Shown in pieces: positions 52,782-62,077 of a DNA stretch of 64,000 bases; the stretch's first letter is position 1, and each line of letters begins with the position of its first letter. Made by a program: the position numbers and the translations under genes. This DNA is from Modestobacter italicus (lineage in GTDB: Bacteria; Actinomycetota; Actinomycetes; Mycobacteriales; Geodermatophilaceae). The stretch covers positions 1 to 64,000 of the forward strand of contig NZ_JABGCJ010000001.1 of assembly GCF_019799965.1 (NCBI RefSeq). The letters are read 5' to 3'. The notes beneath the pieces were generated by a model. That model had not been told where the DNA came from. It did not search any database and was given only the letters and a program-made list of their open reading frames with translations.

Positions 52782-54071
52782 ATGCGCACCAGGACGACGA
52801 CCGAGCGAGCGACCGGCAACCGTCCGGCGCGTCGCGTGGCGGGGGTCCTCGTCGCAGCGGCCCTGTGCCTGGTGGCCGCCCCGAGCGTCGCCTCCGCCAC
52901 CCCCACCAACCCCTCCGACGCCCAGCTCGGCGCCGCCCAGCAGCAGAAGGACGCCGCCGCCCAGCAGGTCGGCGCCCTCTCCGCCCAGCTGGCCACCGCC
53001 CAGGCCGAGGTCGACGCCGCCCGAGCCCGGTCGGCGATCGCGCTGGACACCTTCCAGGGGAAGCAGGCCGAGCAGGAGGCGGCCCAGGTCGCCGCCGACG
53101 CCGCGACCGCCGCCGCCCGCCGGGCCGAGGCCGAGCTGACCACCGCCCGGGCCAACGTCGCCGACTTCGCCCGGCAGAGCTACGTGCAGGGCAGCACCAA
53201 CCCCACGCTCGAGGCGCTGACCACCGCCGACGGGCCCGCGCAGATGCTCGAGCGGGCGGCGCTGCTGGAGGCCGCCAGCGCCCACCAGGGCGACGTGGTC
53301 GTGCAGGTCACCGCCGCCGAGCAGCAGGCCCGCGCGGCCGACGCCGCCGCGCAGACCGCGCTGGCCGAGGCCGCGACCCTGGCACAGGAGGCCGCCGACG
53401 CGCTCGCGGTCGCCGAGCAGCTCGAGGCGAGCGCCCGGGCGCAGGCCGGTGCGCTGGCCAGCCAGCAGGCCGCCGTGCAGGCGCAGCTGCAGCAGGCGCA
53501 GGAGACGCTGCTCGGTCTGCAGGGCGCCCGCACCGCCGCCGAGCAGTACGCCGCGCAACAGGCCGCCGCCGCGCGGGCAGCGGCCACCCGGGCCACCGCG
53601 CCCACCAGCAGCACCTCGGCCGGCACGCACCAGCTGGTCTCGAACGCCGGCGCCGGCGACTCCTCGGCCGTGGAGACGGCCATCTCCGCGGCACGTCGCC
53701 ACCTGGGCACCATCTACTCGTGGGGCGGCGGCTCGCTCAGCGGCCCCAGCATGGGCTGGGGCGTGGACGCCGGCATCGTCGGCTTCGACTGCTCGGGCCT
53801 GACCCGCTACGCCTACGCCCAGGCCGGGGTCTCCATCCCGCGCAACAGCAGCGCCCAGTACAAGGCGCTGCCCAAGGTGAGCCGGTCGGACCTGCAGCGC
53901 GGCGACCTGGTCTTCTGGGCCACGAACACCAGCAACCCCTCGACCATCCACCACGTGGCGATCTACCTGGGCGACGGCCAGATCCTCGAGGCTCCGCAGA
54001 GCGGGTCGGTCATCCGGGTCACCTCGATGCGGTGGAGCGGCTTCATCGGCGGCGCCCGCCCGACGGCCTGA
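52782..54071 (+). CDS. NlpC/P60 peptidoglycan hydrolase with coiled-coil domain
   Basis: A 429-residue secreted protein of RipA-like layout. A signal peptide (RRVAGVLVAAALCLVAAPSV ASA) is followed by about 240 residues of Ala/Gln-rich coiled coil, a Thr/Ser/Ala linker, and the C-terminal NlpC/P60 domain: DCSGLTRYAYAQAG contains the catalytic Cys, STIHHVAIYLGDG the His, with Gln/His later. It cleaves D-gamma-glutamyl-mDAP bonds in septal peptidoglycan; the coiled coil likely restrains activity. ATG at 52782 has GGAGAGG seven to eight bases upstream. A strong terminator follows. Confidence 0.92.
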   Translation: MRTRTTTERATGNRPARRVAGVLVAAALCLVAAPSVASATPTNPSDAQLGAAQQQKDAAAQQVGALSAQLATAQAEVDAARARSAIALDTFQGKQAEQEAAQVAADAATAAARRAEAELTTARANVADFARQSYVQGSTNPTLEALTTADGPAQMLERAALLEAASAHQGDVVVQVTAAEQQARAADAAAQTALAEAATLAQEAADALAVAEQLEASARAQAGALASQQAAVQAQLQQAQETLLGLQGARTAAEQYAAQQAAAARAAATRATAPTSSTSAGTHQLVSNAGAGDSSAVETAISAARRHLGTIYSWGGGSLSGPSMGWGVDAGIVGFDCSGLTRYAYAQAGVSIPRNSSAQYKALPKVSRSDLQRGDLVFWATNTSNPSTIHHVAIYLGDGQILEAPQSGSVIRVTSMRWSGFIGGARPTA

Positions 54072-54086
54072 GCACCGCACCCTCGA

Positions 54087-54129
54087 ACGCCGGCGGCCCA
54101 GGACTCCCCGAGTCCTCGGCCGCCGGCGT
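54087..54129. terminator. Bidirectional terminator between NlpC/P60 and LLM genes
   Basis: ACGCCGGCGGCC-C-AGGACTC (54087-54106) pairs with 54110-54129 apart from one C/C mismatch, with a three-base loop. It lies between two convergent genes. Confidence 0.8.
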
Positions 54130-54135
54130 CCTGCC

Positions 54136-55125
54136 TCAGGCGCTGACGCCCTCCAGGGCCTCCGCGGTGAGGGTGACCGAGCGCAGCCGGCCCTCGGTGG
54201 TGGGCGACTGGTGGGCGACGATCAGCTCGTCGGCGTCGGACTGCTTGAGGAACCCCTCGAGGTAGTCACCGATCTCGCGCGGCGTACCGATCGCGGCGTA
54301 GGTGAACATCGAGCTGACGTGCTGGCCGGCGCCCTGCTCGAGCAGCAGGTCGGCCTCCTCGTCGGTGAACGTCCGGCCGCGGCCGAACAGCCCGACGGCC
54401 ATGTTCCGGCGCACCGCCTGCAGGTCCTCCTGCGCCTGCGCCATCGTGTCGGCGGCGATGACGTTGACCCCGGCGATCACGTACGGCTCGGCGAGCTGCT
54501 CGGAGGGCTTGAACTCCGAGCGGTAGGTGGCGACGGCGGCCTCCAGGGCCTGCGGCGCGAAGTGGCTGGCGAAGGCGTACGGCAGGCCCAGGGCAGCGGC
54601 CAGGTGGGCGCCGAACAGGGAGGAGCCGAGCACGTACAGCGGCACGTTCGTGCCCTTGCCGGGGATCGCGTCGACGCCGGGCACCCGGGTCGCGCCGGCC
54701 AGGTAGGCCTGCAGCTCCAGCACGTCCTGCGGGAAGTTGTCGGCCGAGTTCGGGTCGCGACGCAGCGCGTACATGGTGTTCTGGTCCGACCCCGGGGCGC
54801 GGCCGAGGCCCAGGTCGATCCGGCCCGGGTACATGGCCTCGAGCGTGCCGAACTGCTCGGCGATGGTCAGCGGCGAGTGGTTGGGCAGCATGACCCCGCC
54901 GGCACCGAGCCGGATGGTGCTGGTCTGCGCGCCGACGTGGGAGATGAGCACGCTGGTCGCCGACGAGGCGATGGTCGGCATGTTGTGGTGCTCGGCGTAC
55001 CAGACCCGCTGGTAGCCGTGCTCCTCGGCGCGCTGGGCGAGGGCGACGCTGGCCGCGATGCTGCTGCTGACGCTCTCCCCCCGGGCGATCGGGGCGAGGT
55101 CGAGGACGGACAGCGGGATGCGCAT
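54136..55125 (-). CDS. LLM class flavin-dependent oxidoreductase
   Basis: A 329-residue bacterial-luciferase-like TIM-barrel enzyme using FMNH2 or F420. IPLSVLDLAPIARGESVSSS is the start of the 'MsnO8' type subgroup, AEEHGYQRVWYAEHHNMPTI the first flavin segment, RIDLGLGRAPGSDQNTMYAL the GLGRAPG motif. Substrate unknown. ATG at 55125 with GGAAGG about 13 bases upstream; the protein-like region begins here. Alone in its operon. Confidence 0.9.
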   Translation of the reverse strand: MRIPLSVLDLAPIARGESVSSSIAASVALAQRAEEHGYQRVWYAEHHNMPTIASSATSVLISHVGAQTSTIRLGAGGVMLPNHSPLTIAEQFGTLEAMYPGRIDLGLGRAPGSDQNTMYALRRDPNSADNFPQDVLELQAYLAGATRVPGVDAIPGKGTNVPLYVLGSSLFGAHLAAALGLPYAFASHFAPQALEAAVATYRSEFKPSEQLAEPYVIAGVNVIAADTMAQAQEDLQAVRRNMAVGLFGRGRTFTDEEADLLLEQGAGQHVSSMFTYAAIGTPREIGDYLEGFLKQSDADELIVAHQSPTTEGRLRSVTLTAEALEGVSA

Positions 55126-55272
55126 GACGAAGGGCCTTCCAGTCGGTTGTCCAGGGCAACGCGCGACACCCGGCACCACTTCCCGTGCAGGTCGCTGCGG
55201 AGTTGTGACAGGTGGGACAGCACCACGCGCGCCTGCCGCTGCGTGATCGACCGCGCACTTACAGTCCCGCCC

Positions 55273-55608
55273 GTGCCGGAGATGACGACGTTCGCGGGCG
55301 AGCCCCTGGCCGTTGAGTTCGACCTCAACGGGAGCTGGTGCCCCGCCGTCCTGCTCGGCTGGCGGCACGAGCCCGACGGCACGGCCCGGGTGCGCATCCA
55401 GTTCGTCATCGGCGGACTGCGCCGGGCCAGCTGGCTGCCCCTGACCGACGTCCGCCTGCCGCAGCCGGCGCCGGCCTGGACGCCGCCCGCCCCACGCACC
55501 GAGCCGGACATGCTGCTCCCCACCCCGGAACAGGTGCGGCGGACCCCGACGCCACTCCCCCCGCTGCCGCCGCTGCGCAGCGTGCAGCCGGTGCACAGCC
55601 GGTCCTGA
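55273..55608 (+). CDS. Hypothetical protein, 111 residues
   Basis: Begins VPEMTTFAGEPLAVEFDLNG, with a compact beta-rich half (WCPAVLLGWRHEPDGTARVR IQFVIGG) and a Pro-rich tail with TPEQVRRTPTPLPPLPPLR. No family recognised. GTG at 55273 is seven bases after TACAGT (55260-55265), fitting the leaderless pattern and supporting a real gene. Codon usage is like its neighbours. Confidence 0.7.
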   Translation: MPEMTTFAGEPLAVEFDLNGSWCPAVLLGWRHEPDGTARVRIQFVIGGLRRASWLPLTDVRLPQPAPAWTPPAPRTEPDMLLPTPEQVRRTPTPLPPLPPLRSVQPVHSRS

Positions 55609-55695
55609 CGCCCGATCCGGTTCCGTACGGCCGCTCGGGCTGTCACGCTGGACGCACCCCTGGGACGCAGCGTCGCGATCCACCGAGGAGCAGCC

Positions 55696-56112
55696 GTGTT
55701 GTGTCAGAGCACCTACGCACTGGACCACATCGACGGACGACGTGCCGCGGTCGACGAGCGGGTCGCCGCCTGGCACGCACTGGCCGCCGCCACCGAGCCG
55801 ACCGCGCTGTACCGCTTCGAACCGGTCTTCTTCAACGACCTGGTCATCGTCCTGGCGGACTGGTTCGGCCACCACGGCACGGCCGGGCTGGACAACGACG
55901 TGCCCGACCACGAGGTGGCCGTCAAGGAGGTGCGGCTGCTGGCCGGGTCGCTGGCGCACGGCAGCACGATGATCGCCGACCGGCGGATCCGACTCGACCC
56001 CGGCCGCAGTGTGCTGGGCCACCGGGTGGGCGACGAGATCGCCGTCCGGGAGGCCGGCTTCCGCGCCCTGGCCGGCGCCTTCTTCGCCGAACTGGAGGCC
56101 CGCTGCCTCTAG
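55696..56112 (+). CDS. Hypothetical protein, 138 residues
   Basis: A soluble, mostly helical protein ([20 protein letters not shown], then [20 protein letters not shown] and [15 protein letters not shown]). Asp/His-rich segments ([20 protein letters not shown]) could bind metal, but no family is recognised. GTG at 55696 has GAGGAG five bases upstream, a strong site. A stem-loop follows at 56121-56145. Confidence 0.72.
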   Translation: MLCQSTYALDHIDGRRAAVDERVAAWHALAAATEPTALYRFEPVFFNDLVIVLADWFGHHGTAGLDNDVPDHEVAVKEVRLLAGSLAHGSTMIADRRIRLDPGRSVLGHRVGDEIAVREAGFRALAGAFFAELEARCL

Positions 56113-56120
56113 CGCCCCAC

Positions 56121-56145
56121 CCGGGCCCCCGCGTGCGGGGCCCGG
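56121..56145. terminator. Hairpin between convergent hypothetical genes
   Basis: CCGGGCCCC (56121-56129) pairs exactly with GGGGCCCGG (56137-56145), seven-base loop, nine bases past the stop at 56112. Confidence 0.6.
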
Positions 56146-56152
56146 CCGGCAG

Positions 56153-56761
56153 TCAGCGGCTCTGCAGCGCGTCCAGGGCGACGGCCATCGAGGCGGCGAC
56201 CCGGAAGTCCAGCCGGGGGTCGGGCACCGTCACCGTGTAGCGATCGCGGATCGACCGCTTCCGTTCGCTGGTGAGCACCGGCGCTCCGGTCGTGGTGTCG
56301 ACGAAGTCGAAGTGGAAGACGAAGGGCACCGGGACGTCGCCGACGACCGGCAGCGCCGTCCACACCCGGCGCACCACCGCGAGCACCGGACGGCGCTCCT
56401 GGCCGCGGGCGGTCAGCCCCGGCACCTCGAGGTCCCAGGTGGAGCGGAGCAGGCTGGCACCGAAGGCCTTGCTGAACACGCCCAGCGGCTGCCCCTGCTC
56501 GTCGAACACGTCGTGCTGGGCACCGACGTCGAGCCGCTGCCGCGCCTTGAAGGAGAACACCCGCCGGCTCTTGGACTCGTCGGCGTAGAAGACGACCTCC
56601 TCCTTGAGCTTCATCCGCTTCTGCTCGGCCAGCGCCAGCAGCTGCCCCTCGGAGCCGTCGGGGTTGGCGGCGATGACCTCGTAGCGGTTCACCATCATCG
56701 TGACCCGCTGCGTGACGAAGAACGCCGGAACGGTCATCGGGGGCTGGTGCGGGACGGACAC
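56153..56761 (-). CDS. LURP-one/tubby-like C2 family protein
   Basis: A 202-residue protein resembling bacterial LURP-one-related/scramblase-like proteins: FFVTQRVTMMVNRYEVIAAN, MKLKEEVVFYADESKSRRVF SFKARQ and YDVFDEQG-like VFDEQGQPLGVFSKAFGASL follow the family's strand order. Function in bacteria is unknown; membrane association is possible. GTG at 56761 has AGGAG seven bases upstream; ATG at 56737 is the alternative. Divergent from the retron-like locus. Confidence 0.78.
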   Translation of the reverse strand: MSVPHQPPMTVPAFFVTQRVTMMVNRYEVIAANPDGSEGQLLALAEQKRMKLKEEVVFYADESKSRRVFSFKARQRLDVGAQHDVFDEQGQPLGVFSKAFGASLLRSTWDLEVPGLTARGQERRPVLAVVRRVWTALPVVGDVPVPFVFHFDFVDTTTGAPVLTSERKRSIRDRYTVTVPDPRLDFRVAASMAVALDALQSR

Positions 56762-56858
56762 GGGCGGGCTCCTGGGCTCGGGCAGTGCTGCGGAGCGCCC
56801 ATCCTGTCGCACTCGAGGGCCTCGTCGTCCAGCTCTTCACCTCGCGTCGCCGCACCCC

Positions 56859-56864
56859 TACGGT
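56859..56864 (+). promoter_or_regulatory. -10 of the retron-like RNA
   Basis: TACGGT ends five bases before the first base of the outer inverted repeat (56870). With the spacing typical of other genes here, transcription would start at or within a base or two of 56870. Confidence 0.4.
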
Positions 56865-56869
56865 GGGCC

Positions 56870-57035
56870 GGGTGCGCGGCGGGGAGGCCAGGACGATCGG
56901 CAGCAGCCGGTCACCCCGGGGCAACCCCGGGGCATCGTGAACAGGTCAGGCACTCCCGTCATGAGCCGGGCGGCGCGCTCCGCGCACCCAGCGGCACATC
57001 CCTCAGGGGACGGCTGGCCACCCCGCCGCGCACCC
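56870..57035 (+). ncRNA. Retron-like msr-msd RNA candidate
   Basis: GGGTGCGCGGCGGGGAGGCC AG (56870-56891) is complementary to 57014-57035 at 21 of 22 positions, giving the long terminal a1/a2 pairing of a retron. Inside are two closed modules: ACGAT/ATCGT (56893-56897/56934-56938) enclosing hairpins CGGC-AGCA-GCCG and CCCCGGGG-CAA-CCCCGGGG, and CCGTC/GACGG closing a second module that ends at about 57012 and contains GCGCG-CTC-CGCGC. G56892, the first base after the outer stem, is in the place of the branching guanosine. The RT start is 15 bases downstream. Structure drawn by eye, not computed. Confidence 0.6.
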
Positions 57036-57049
57036 CGTCCGGGCCGCCG

Positions 57050-58402
57050 GTGACGACGCCGCGGCAGGAGGCGGCGCTGGCGGCCGGGATCAGCACCGCG
57101 CTGCTCGCCGGGCCGTGGCGGCGGCCGGAGATGGTCCGCCGGGTGGCCGTCACGCTCGGGCAGGCGCGCGCCGCGACGTGGGTCGGCACCCTGGTGGGCG
57201 AGGTGCAGACCGCATACGCCAGGCCACCCGTCGACCGGCCGCGCGAGCTGGCCGCCTTCGTCCGGACGACGCGGGGCTTCCAGCGCAGGCAGAGCGCGGC
57301 AACGCCCCCGCGGGTGGTGCAGTGGACACCCCGGCCGACCGGACTCGCCTGGCAGCGCTGGCCGGTGGCCGACCTCCACGACCAGGCGGCGGTCGCCCGG
57401 CTGCTGGACGTCGACGCCGGTGAGCTCGCCTGGTTCGCCGACGTCCGCAGGCTGGAGCGCACCTCCGGCGAGGCGCTGCGGCACTACCGCTGGCGGGTGG
57501 TGCCCCGCCCGTCCGGCGTGCGGCTGCTGGCCGCGCCCAAGCCCCGGCTCAAGGAGGGGCAGCGACGGCTGCTGCGGCACGTGCTCGCCCCCATCCCGCT
57601 GCACGACGCCGCGCACGGCGGCGTCCCCGGCCGGTCGGTGCGGACGGCGGTGGCCCCGCACGCCGGCCGCGCCGTGGTGCTGCGGATGGACCTGACCGCG
57701 TTCTTCGCGAGCATCCCGGCCGGGCGGGTGCACGGGCTGCTGCTCGGGGTCGCCGGCCTGCCGGAGCCGGTGGCGCACGTGCTCACCGGGCTGGTCACGA
57801 CCGTGCTACCGACCGAGGTGTGGCGCGGGGTGCCGGTGCCGGCCGACGCCGCGGCCCGCGACCGGCACCACCTGCTCGGCCGGCTGCTGGCCGTGCCGCA
57901 CCTACCGCAGGGCGCCCCGACGTCCACGGCGCTGGCCAACCTCGCCTGCGCCCGGCTGGACGGCCGGCTGACCGGGCTGGCCACCGCGTTCGGCGCCCGC
58001 TACACCCGCTACGTCGACGACCTGACGTTCAGCGGAGACCCGGGGCTCGGCCGCGGCCGGTTCGCCGAGCTGGTGACCGAGATCGTGGCCGACGAGGGCT
58101 TCCGGGTGAACCCGGCGAAGACGTCGGTGACCAGCGACGCGCGCCGGCAGTCCGTGCTCGGCGCGGTGGTCAACACCCGGCCGGCGCTCCCCCGTGCCGA
58201 GCGGGACGCGCTGCGGGCGCTGCTGCACAACTGCGCGACCCGCGGCTGGACGACCCAGCTGCGCGGCCGCGACCCGGCCACGTTCCGCGACCACGTGCTG
58301 GGCCGGGTGGCCTGGGCGACGTCGCTGGACCCGGTGACCGGTGCCCGGCTGCGGGCGCTGGCCGACCGGATCGACTGGTCGGCCAGCACGGGCCCCCGCT
58401 GA
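57050..58402 (+). CDS. Retron-like reverse transcriptase
   Basis: A 450-residue RNA-directed DNA polymerase. Motif A is [12 protein letters not shown] (D214), the [14 protein letters not shown] motif is at 285-298, motif C is [12 protein letters not shown] (YVDD 321-324), then [10 protein letters not shown]. In retron RTs NAxxH and VTG are diagnostic; here the equivalents are AVAPH (ending H204) and VLG (369-371), so it is a divergent member. A 150-residue N-terminal extension (helical, ending [15 protein letters not shown]) resembles the long N-termini of myxobacterial Mx162-type RTs. GTG at 57050. No maturase, integrase or Cas gene is adjacent. A structured RNA candidate lies immediately upstream. 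Confidence 0.85.
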   Translation: MTTPRQEAALAAGISTALLAGPWRRPEMVRRVAVTLGQARAATWVGTLVGEVQTAYARPPVDRPRELAAFVRTTRGFQRRQSAATPPRVVQWTPRPTGLAWQRWPVADLHDQAAVARLLDVDAGELAWFADVRRLERTSGEALRHYRWRVVPRPSGVRLLAAPKPRLKEGQRRLLRHVLAPIPLHDAAHGGVPGRSVRTAVAPHAGRAVVLRMDLTAFFASIPAGRVHGLLLGVAGLPEPVAHVLTGLVTTVLPTEVWRGVPVPADAAARDRHHLLGRLLAVPHLPQGAPTSTALANLACARLDGRLTGLATAFGARYTRYVDDLTFSGDPGLGRGRFAELVTEIVADEGFRVNPAKTSVTSDARRQSVLGAVVNTRPALPRAERDALRALLHNCATRGWTTQLRGRDPATFRDHVLGRVAWATSLDPVTGARLRALADRIDWSASTGPR

Positions 58403-58442
58403 TCGACTGGCCGACCGCGCCGTCCGACGTACCGTCGGGGGC

Positions 58443-59906
58443 ATGAGCATCGCCCTGCCAGAGACCGTCACCCTCGGGCACCGGTTCGCCGGCGAGCTGC
58501 CGGAGATGGCCGTGCCGTGGCTGGCCGAGGAGGCACCCGACCCGCAGCTGCTGGTGCTCAACGAGCCGCTGGCCACCGAGCTGGGCCTCGACCCGGCGAC
58601 CCTGCGCGGCGCGGCGGGGATCGGCCTGCTGGTCGGGGCCGACGTCCCCGAGGGCGCGACCCCGGTGGCCCAGGCCTACGCCGGGCACCAGTTCGGCGGG
58701 TTCAACCCACGGCTGGGCGACGGGCGCGCGCTGCTGCTCGGTGAGCTCACCGACCCCGCCGGCCGGCTGCGCGACCTGCACCTGAAGGGCTCCGGGCGCA
58801 CGCCGTTCGCGCGCGGCGGCGACGGCCTGGCCGCGGTCGGGCCGATGCTCCGCGAGTACGTCATCAGTGAGGCGATGCACGCCCTCGGCATCCCGACGAC
58901 CCGCGCGCTCGCCGTGGTGGCGACCGGGCGGCCGGTGCGCCGGGAGACGCTGCTGCCCGGCGCCGTCCTGGCCCGGGTGGCGAGCAGCCACCTGCGGGTG
59001 GGCAGCTTCCAGTACGCGGCGGCGACCGGTGACCTCGACCTGCTGCGCCGGCTCGCCGACCACGCCATCGCCCGGCACCATCCCGACGCGGCCGCCGCCG
59101 AGCGCCCGGCGCTGGCGCTGTTCGAGTCGGTGGTCGCCGCCCAGGCGTCGCTGGTGGCGCAGTGGATGCTCGTCGGGTTCGTGCACGGGGTGATGAACAC
59201 CGACAACGTGACGATCTCCGGCGAGACGATCGACTACGGGCCGTGCGCCTTCCTGGACGCCTTCGACCCGGCCACGGTCTACAGCTCGATCGACACCGGC
59301 GGGCGGTACGCCTACGGGAACCAGCCCGTGGTGGCCGAGTGGGACATGGCCCGGCTGGCCGAGGCGCTGCTGCCGCTCATCGACGACGACCAGGAGCGCG
59401 CCATCGCGCTCGCCGTCGACGCCCTCGGCGGCTTCCGCCCGCACTACAACGCGGCCTGGACGGCGGGCATGCGGGCCAAGCTGGGCCTGCCCGAGGGCCT
59501 GGACGACGCCGTCGTCGGCGCGCTGGCCGACGATCTGCTGCCCCTGCTGCAGCGCGACCACGTCGACCACACGTCGTTCTACCGCCGGCTCGCCGCGGCG
59601 GCCCGGGGCGAGGTCGAACCGGCCCGCAACCTGTTCCTGGACCTCGCCGGCTTCGACGCCTGGGCGGAGCGCTGGCGCGCCACCGGCCCGGACGCCGACG
59701 CGATGGACCGGGTCAACCCGGTGTACATCCCGCGCAACCACCTGGTCGAGGAGGCGCTGACCGATGCGACCGCCGGTGACCTCACCCCGCTGCACCAGCT
59801 GCTGGACGCGGTGACCCGCCCGTTCGAGGAACGCCCCGGACTGGCCCGGTACGCCGAGCCCGCCCCGGTCGACTTCGGCGCCTACCGGACGTTCTGCGGC
59901 ACCTGA
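58443..59906 (+). CDS. selO: SelO/YdiU family protein adenylyltransferase
   Basis: A 487-residue pseudokinase-fold enzyme that transfers AMP from ATP to protein hydroxyls. Family blocks: [60 protein letters not shown], and the metal/active segment [25 protein letters not shown]. The terminal FCGT occupies the place where many homologues have a CxxC/selenocysteine motif, so the redox control known in eukaryotic SelO is probably absent. ATG at 58443 is seven bases after TACCGT (58430-58435), fitting a leaderless mRNA independent of the retron-like gene. Confidence 0.93.
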   Translation: MSIALPETVTLGHRFAGELPEMAVPWLAEEAPDPQLLVLNEPLATELGLDPATLRGAAGIGLLVGADVPEGATPVAQAYAGHQFGGFNPRLGDGRALLLGELTDPAGRLRDLHLKGSGRTPFARGGDGLAAVGPMLREYVISEAMHALGIPTTRALAVVATGRPVRRETLLPGAVLARVASSHLRVGSFQYAAATGDLDLLRRLADHAIARHHPDAAAAERPALALFESVVAAQASLVAQWMLVGFVHGVMNTDNVTISGETIDYGPCAFLDAFDPATVYSSIDTGGRYAYGNQPVVAEWDMARLAEALLPLIDDDQERAIALAVDALGGFRPHYNAAWTAGMRAKLGLPEGLDDAVVGALADDLLPLLQRDHVDHTSFYRRLAAAARGEVEPARNLFLDLAGFDAWAERWRATGPDADAMDRVNPVYIPRNHLVEEALTDATAGDLTPLHQLLDAVTRPFEERPGLARYAEPAPVDFGAYRTFCGT

Positions 59907-60565
59907 GCCGCCGCGTGCACCCGGCGGCTGGGCGGCTGTTCACCGAGCACCCGGAAGGTGAGCTGGACGACCGGCCCGGTGCCCAGCGCCAGCAGCACGG
60001 TGCCGAGCCCGAGGGCCCCGCCGAGCAGCCAGCCCACCAGCGCCACTGTCACCTCGATGCCGACCCGCGAGGCGCCGATCGGCCAGCCGTGGTGGTGGCA
60101 GGCGACCATCAGGCTGTCCCGCGGGCCGGCCCCGAACGCGGCGCCGATGTAGAGCGCGGCGCCGACGCCGAGCAGCACGACGGAGGCGACCAGGGCCGGC
60201 ACCCGCAGCCACACCTCGGCGTCCGCGAGGCCGTCCAGCCACGAGGTGGCCAGCAGCCGATCGATCACCCACCCGACGCCCAGCACGTTGACCAACGTGC
60301 CGATGCCGGGACGCTCACCGAGCGCCGCGGAGAGCACGAGGACGGCGAGCCCGACCAGGATCACGACCAGGCCGAACGACAGGCCGAGGCGCTCGCTCAG
60401 ACCGGCGTGCAGCATGTCCCAGGGCGCGAGCCCCAGCTGGACCTGCAGGGACAGCCAGACGGCCAGCGCGCACAGGACGAGCCCGCCGAGGAAGCGGAGG
60501 GTCCGTCCCGGCGGTGGCGTCCAGCGGCTGACACGGGCACGGACGGCGGTGCTGCGGGACGACAC
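59882..60565 (-). CDS. YczE/YyaS/YitT family membrane protein
   Basis: A 227-residue protein with about six helices. [20 protein letters not shown] and [20 protein letters not shown] are the duplicated G-x-x-PxD motifs of this family; function unknown. GTG at 60565 has GAGGAG four bases upstream, better than the ATG at 60598. Its 3' end overlaps the selO end by 25 bases on the opposite strand. Confidence 0.87.
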   Translation of the reverse strand: MSSRSTAVRARVSRWTPPPGRTLRFLGGLVLCALAVWLSLQVQLGLAPWDMLHAGLSERLGLSFGLVVILVGLAVLVLSAALGERPGIGTLVNVLGVGWVIDRLLATSWLDGLADAEVWLRVPALVASVVLLGVGAALYIGAAFGAGPRDSLMVACHHHGWPIGASRVGIEVTVALVGWLLGGALGLGTVLLALGTGPVVQLTFRVLGEQPPSRRVHAAAQVPQNVR

Positions 60566-60652
60566 GGGGCTCCTCTGCGCGGACGACCCGCCCAGCATCC
60601 CCTGCCCGCGGCGTCCGGCATCTCGATCACCGGGGAGCCGCGGTGATCGCGG

Positions 60653-60850
60653 CTACCGCTGCTGTCGTCTGGCGACGATGACGAGGATGGCCAGCACCAC
60701 CGCGATGGGCGCCCAGGAGGGCAGGCCGAACGGCCCGATGACCAGGGCGACGAGGAAGAGCAGTACCTGGAAGGCGAGCCAGAAGCCCACCAGCAGGACG
60801 ACCCAGAAGAGCACGGGACGTTCCATCCGCAGGCGGTTCAGGTAGTCCAC
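60653..60850 (-). CDS. Small two-helix membrane protein
   Basis: A 65-residue protein: a short charged N-terminus (DYLNRLRMERP), two membrane helices (VLFWVVLLVGFWLAFQVLLF and WAPIAVVLAILVIVA) and RRQQR at the end. No named family. GTG at 60850 has GAGGAG five bases upstream, a strong site, so it is likely real. Stop is TAG. Stands between the YczE-like gene and ychF on the same strand. Confidence 0.77.
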   Translation of the reverse strand: MDYLNRLRMERPVLFWVVLLVGFWLAFQVLLFLVALVIGPFGLPSWAPIAVVLAILVIVARRQQR

Positions 60851-60976
60851 GTCATCTCCTCGGTCGTGCCGTTCCACTGGTCGTCCCCGACTACCGGGTC
60901 CTCGGGCACATCGGCAGCCGCAGCCCCCTGCTGAAGGCCAACGCCCACCCGAGGGCAGGCATGCCGGGCGGCGGGC

Positions 60977-62050
60977 TCAGACGTTGAAGCGGAACTCCAC
61001 GACGTCGCCGTCGGCCATGACGTAGTCCTTGCCCTCCATGCGCACCCAGCCCTTCGACTTGGCCTCGGCCATCGAGCCGGCCTCCATCAGCTGGTCGAAG
61101 CCGACGATCTCGGCCTTGATGAAGCCGCGCTGGAAGTCGGTGTGGATGACGCCGGCCGCCTCGGGCGCCGTGGCGCCGACCGGGATGGTCCAGGCCCGCG
61201 ACTCCTTGGGCCCGGCGGTCAGGTAGGTCTGCAGGCCCAGGGTGCGGAAGCCGACCCGGGCCAGCTGGTCCAGGCCCGGCTCGTCCTGCCCGATCGAGGC
61301 GAGCAGCTCGGCGGCCTCGTCGGCGGGCAGCTCGATCAGCTCGGACTCGGTCTGCGCGTCCAGGAAGATCGCCTCGGCCGGGGCGACCAGCGCCCGCAGC
61401 TCGTCCAGCTGGGCGGTGTTGGCCAGCTCGTCGGCGTCGACGTTGAAGACGTACAGGAACGGCTTCGTGGTGAGCAGCGTCAGCTCGCGCAGCGGCTCGG
61501 GGTCGACGCCGGCGGCGAACAGCGTCTTGCCGGTGTTGAGCACCTCCTGCGCGGCGACGGACGCGTCGTGCAGCGCCTTGCGCTCCCTGTCCTTGCGCGA
61601 CTCCTTCTCCAGCCGCGGGATCGCCTTCTCCAGGGTCTGCATGTCGGCGAGGACGAGCTCGGTGTTGATCGTCTCGATGTCGTCGGCCGGGTCGACCTTG
61701 CCCTCGACGTGCACGACGTCGGGGTCGGTGAACACCCGGATCACCTGGCAGATCGCGTCGCTCTCGCGGATGTTGGCCAGGAACTTGTTGCCCAGCCCCT
61801 GCCCCTCGCTGGCGCCGCGGACGATGCCGGCGATGTCCACGAACGACACCGTCGCCGGGATGATCTTCTGCGAGCCGAACACCTCGGCGAGCTTCTCCAG
61901 CCGCGGGTCGGGCACGCCCACCACGCCGACGTTCGGCTCGATCGTCGCGAACGGGTAGTTCGCGGCGAGCACGTCGTTCTTGGTCAGGGCGTTGAAGAGG
62001 GTCGACTTGCCGACGTTGGGCAGGCCGACGATCCCGATGGTGAGACTCAC
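60977..62050 (-). CDS. ychF: Redox-regulated ATPase YchF
   Basis: A 357-residue Obg-family P-loop protein that prefers ATP. G1 is IVGLPNVGKSTLFNALT, G3 FVDIAGIVRGASEGQGLGNK, and the G4 position reads FNVDADEL (NxxE/D-type change that relaxes GTP specificity). The C-terminal TGS-like domain ends KSKGWVRMEGKDYVMADGDV VEFRFNV, the canonical family end. GTG at 62050 is eight bases after TAAGCT (62064-62059), a leaderless signature, so the coding-like stretch further upstream is not part of it. Confidence 0.95.
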   Translation of the reverse strand: MSLTIGIVGLPNVGKSTLFNALTKNDVLAANYPFATIEPNVGVVGVPDPRLEKLAEVFGSQKIIPATVSFVDIAGIVRGASEGQGLGNKFLANIRESDAICQVIRVFTDPDVVHVEGKVDPADDIETINTELVLADMQTLEKAIPRLEKESRKDRERKALHDASVAAQEVLNTGKTLFAAGVDPEPLRELTLLTTKPFLYVFNVDADELANTAQLDELRALVAPAEAIFLDAQTESELIELPADEAAELLASIGQDEPGLDQLARVGFRTLGLQTYLTAGPKESRAWTIPVGATAPEAAGVIHTDFQRGFIKAEIVGFDQLMEAGSMAEAKSKGWVRMEGKDYVMADGDVVEFRFNV

Positions 62051-62077
62051 GGGAGACCAGCTTACGGACGTCGCCCG

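Noticed and set aside
56153-56761. Retron effector gene
   Set aside because: The gene is on the opposite strand, diverges from the RNA element and resembles a LURP-one/tubby-like protein with no known link to retrons.
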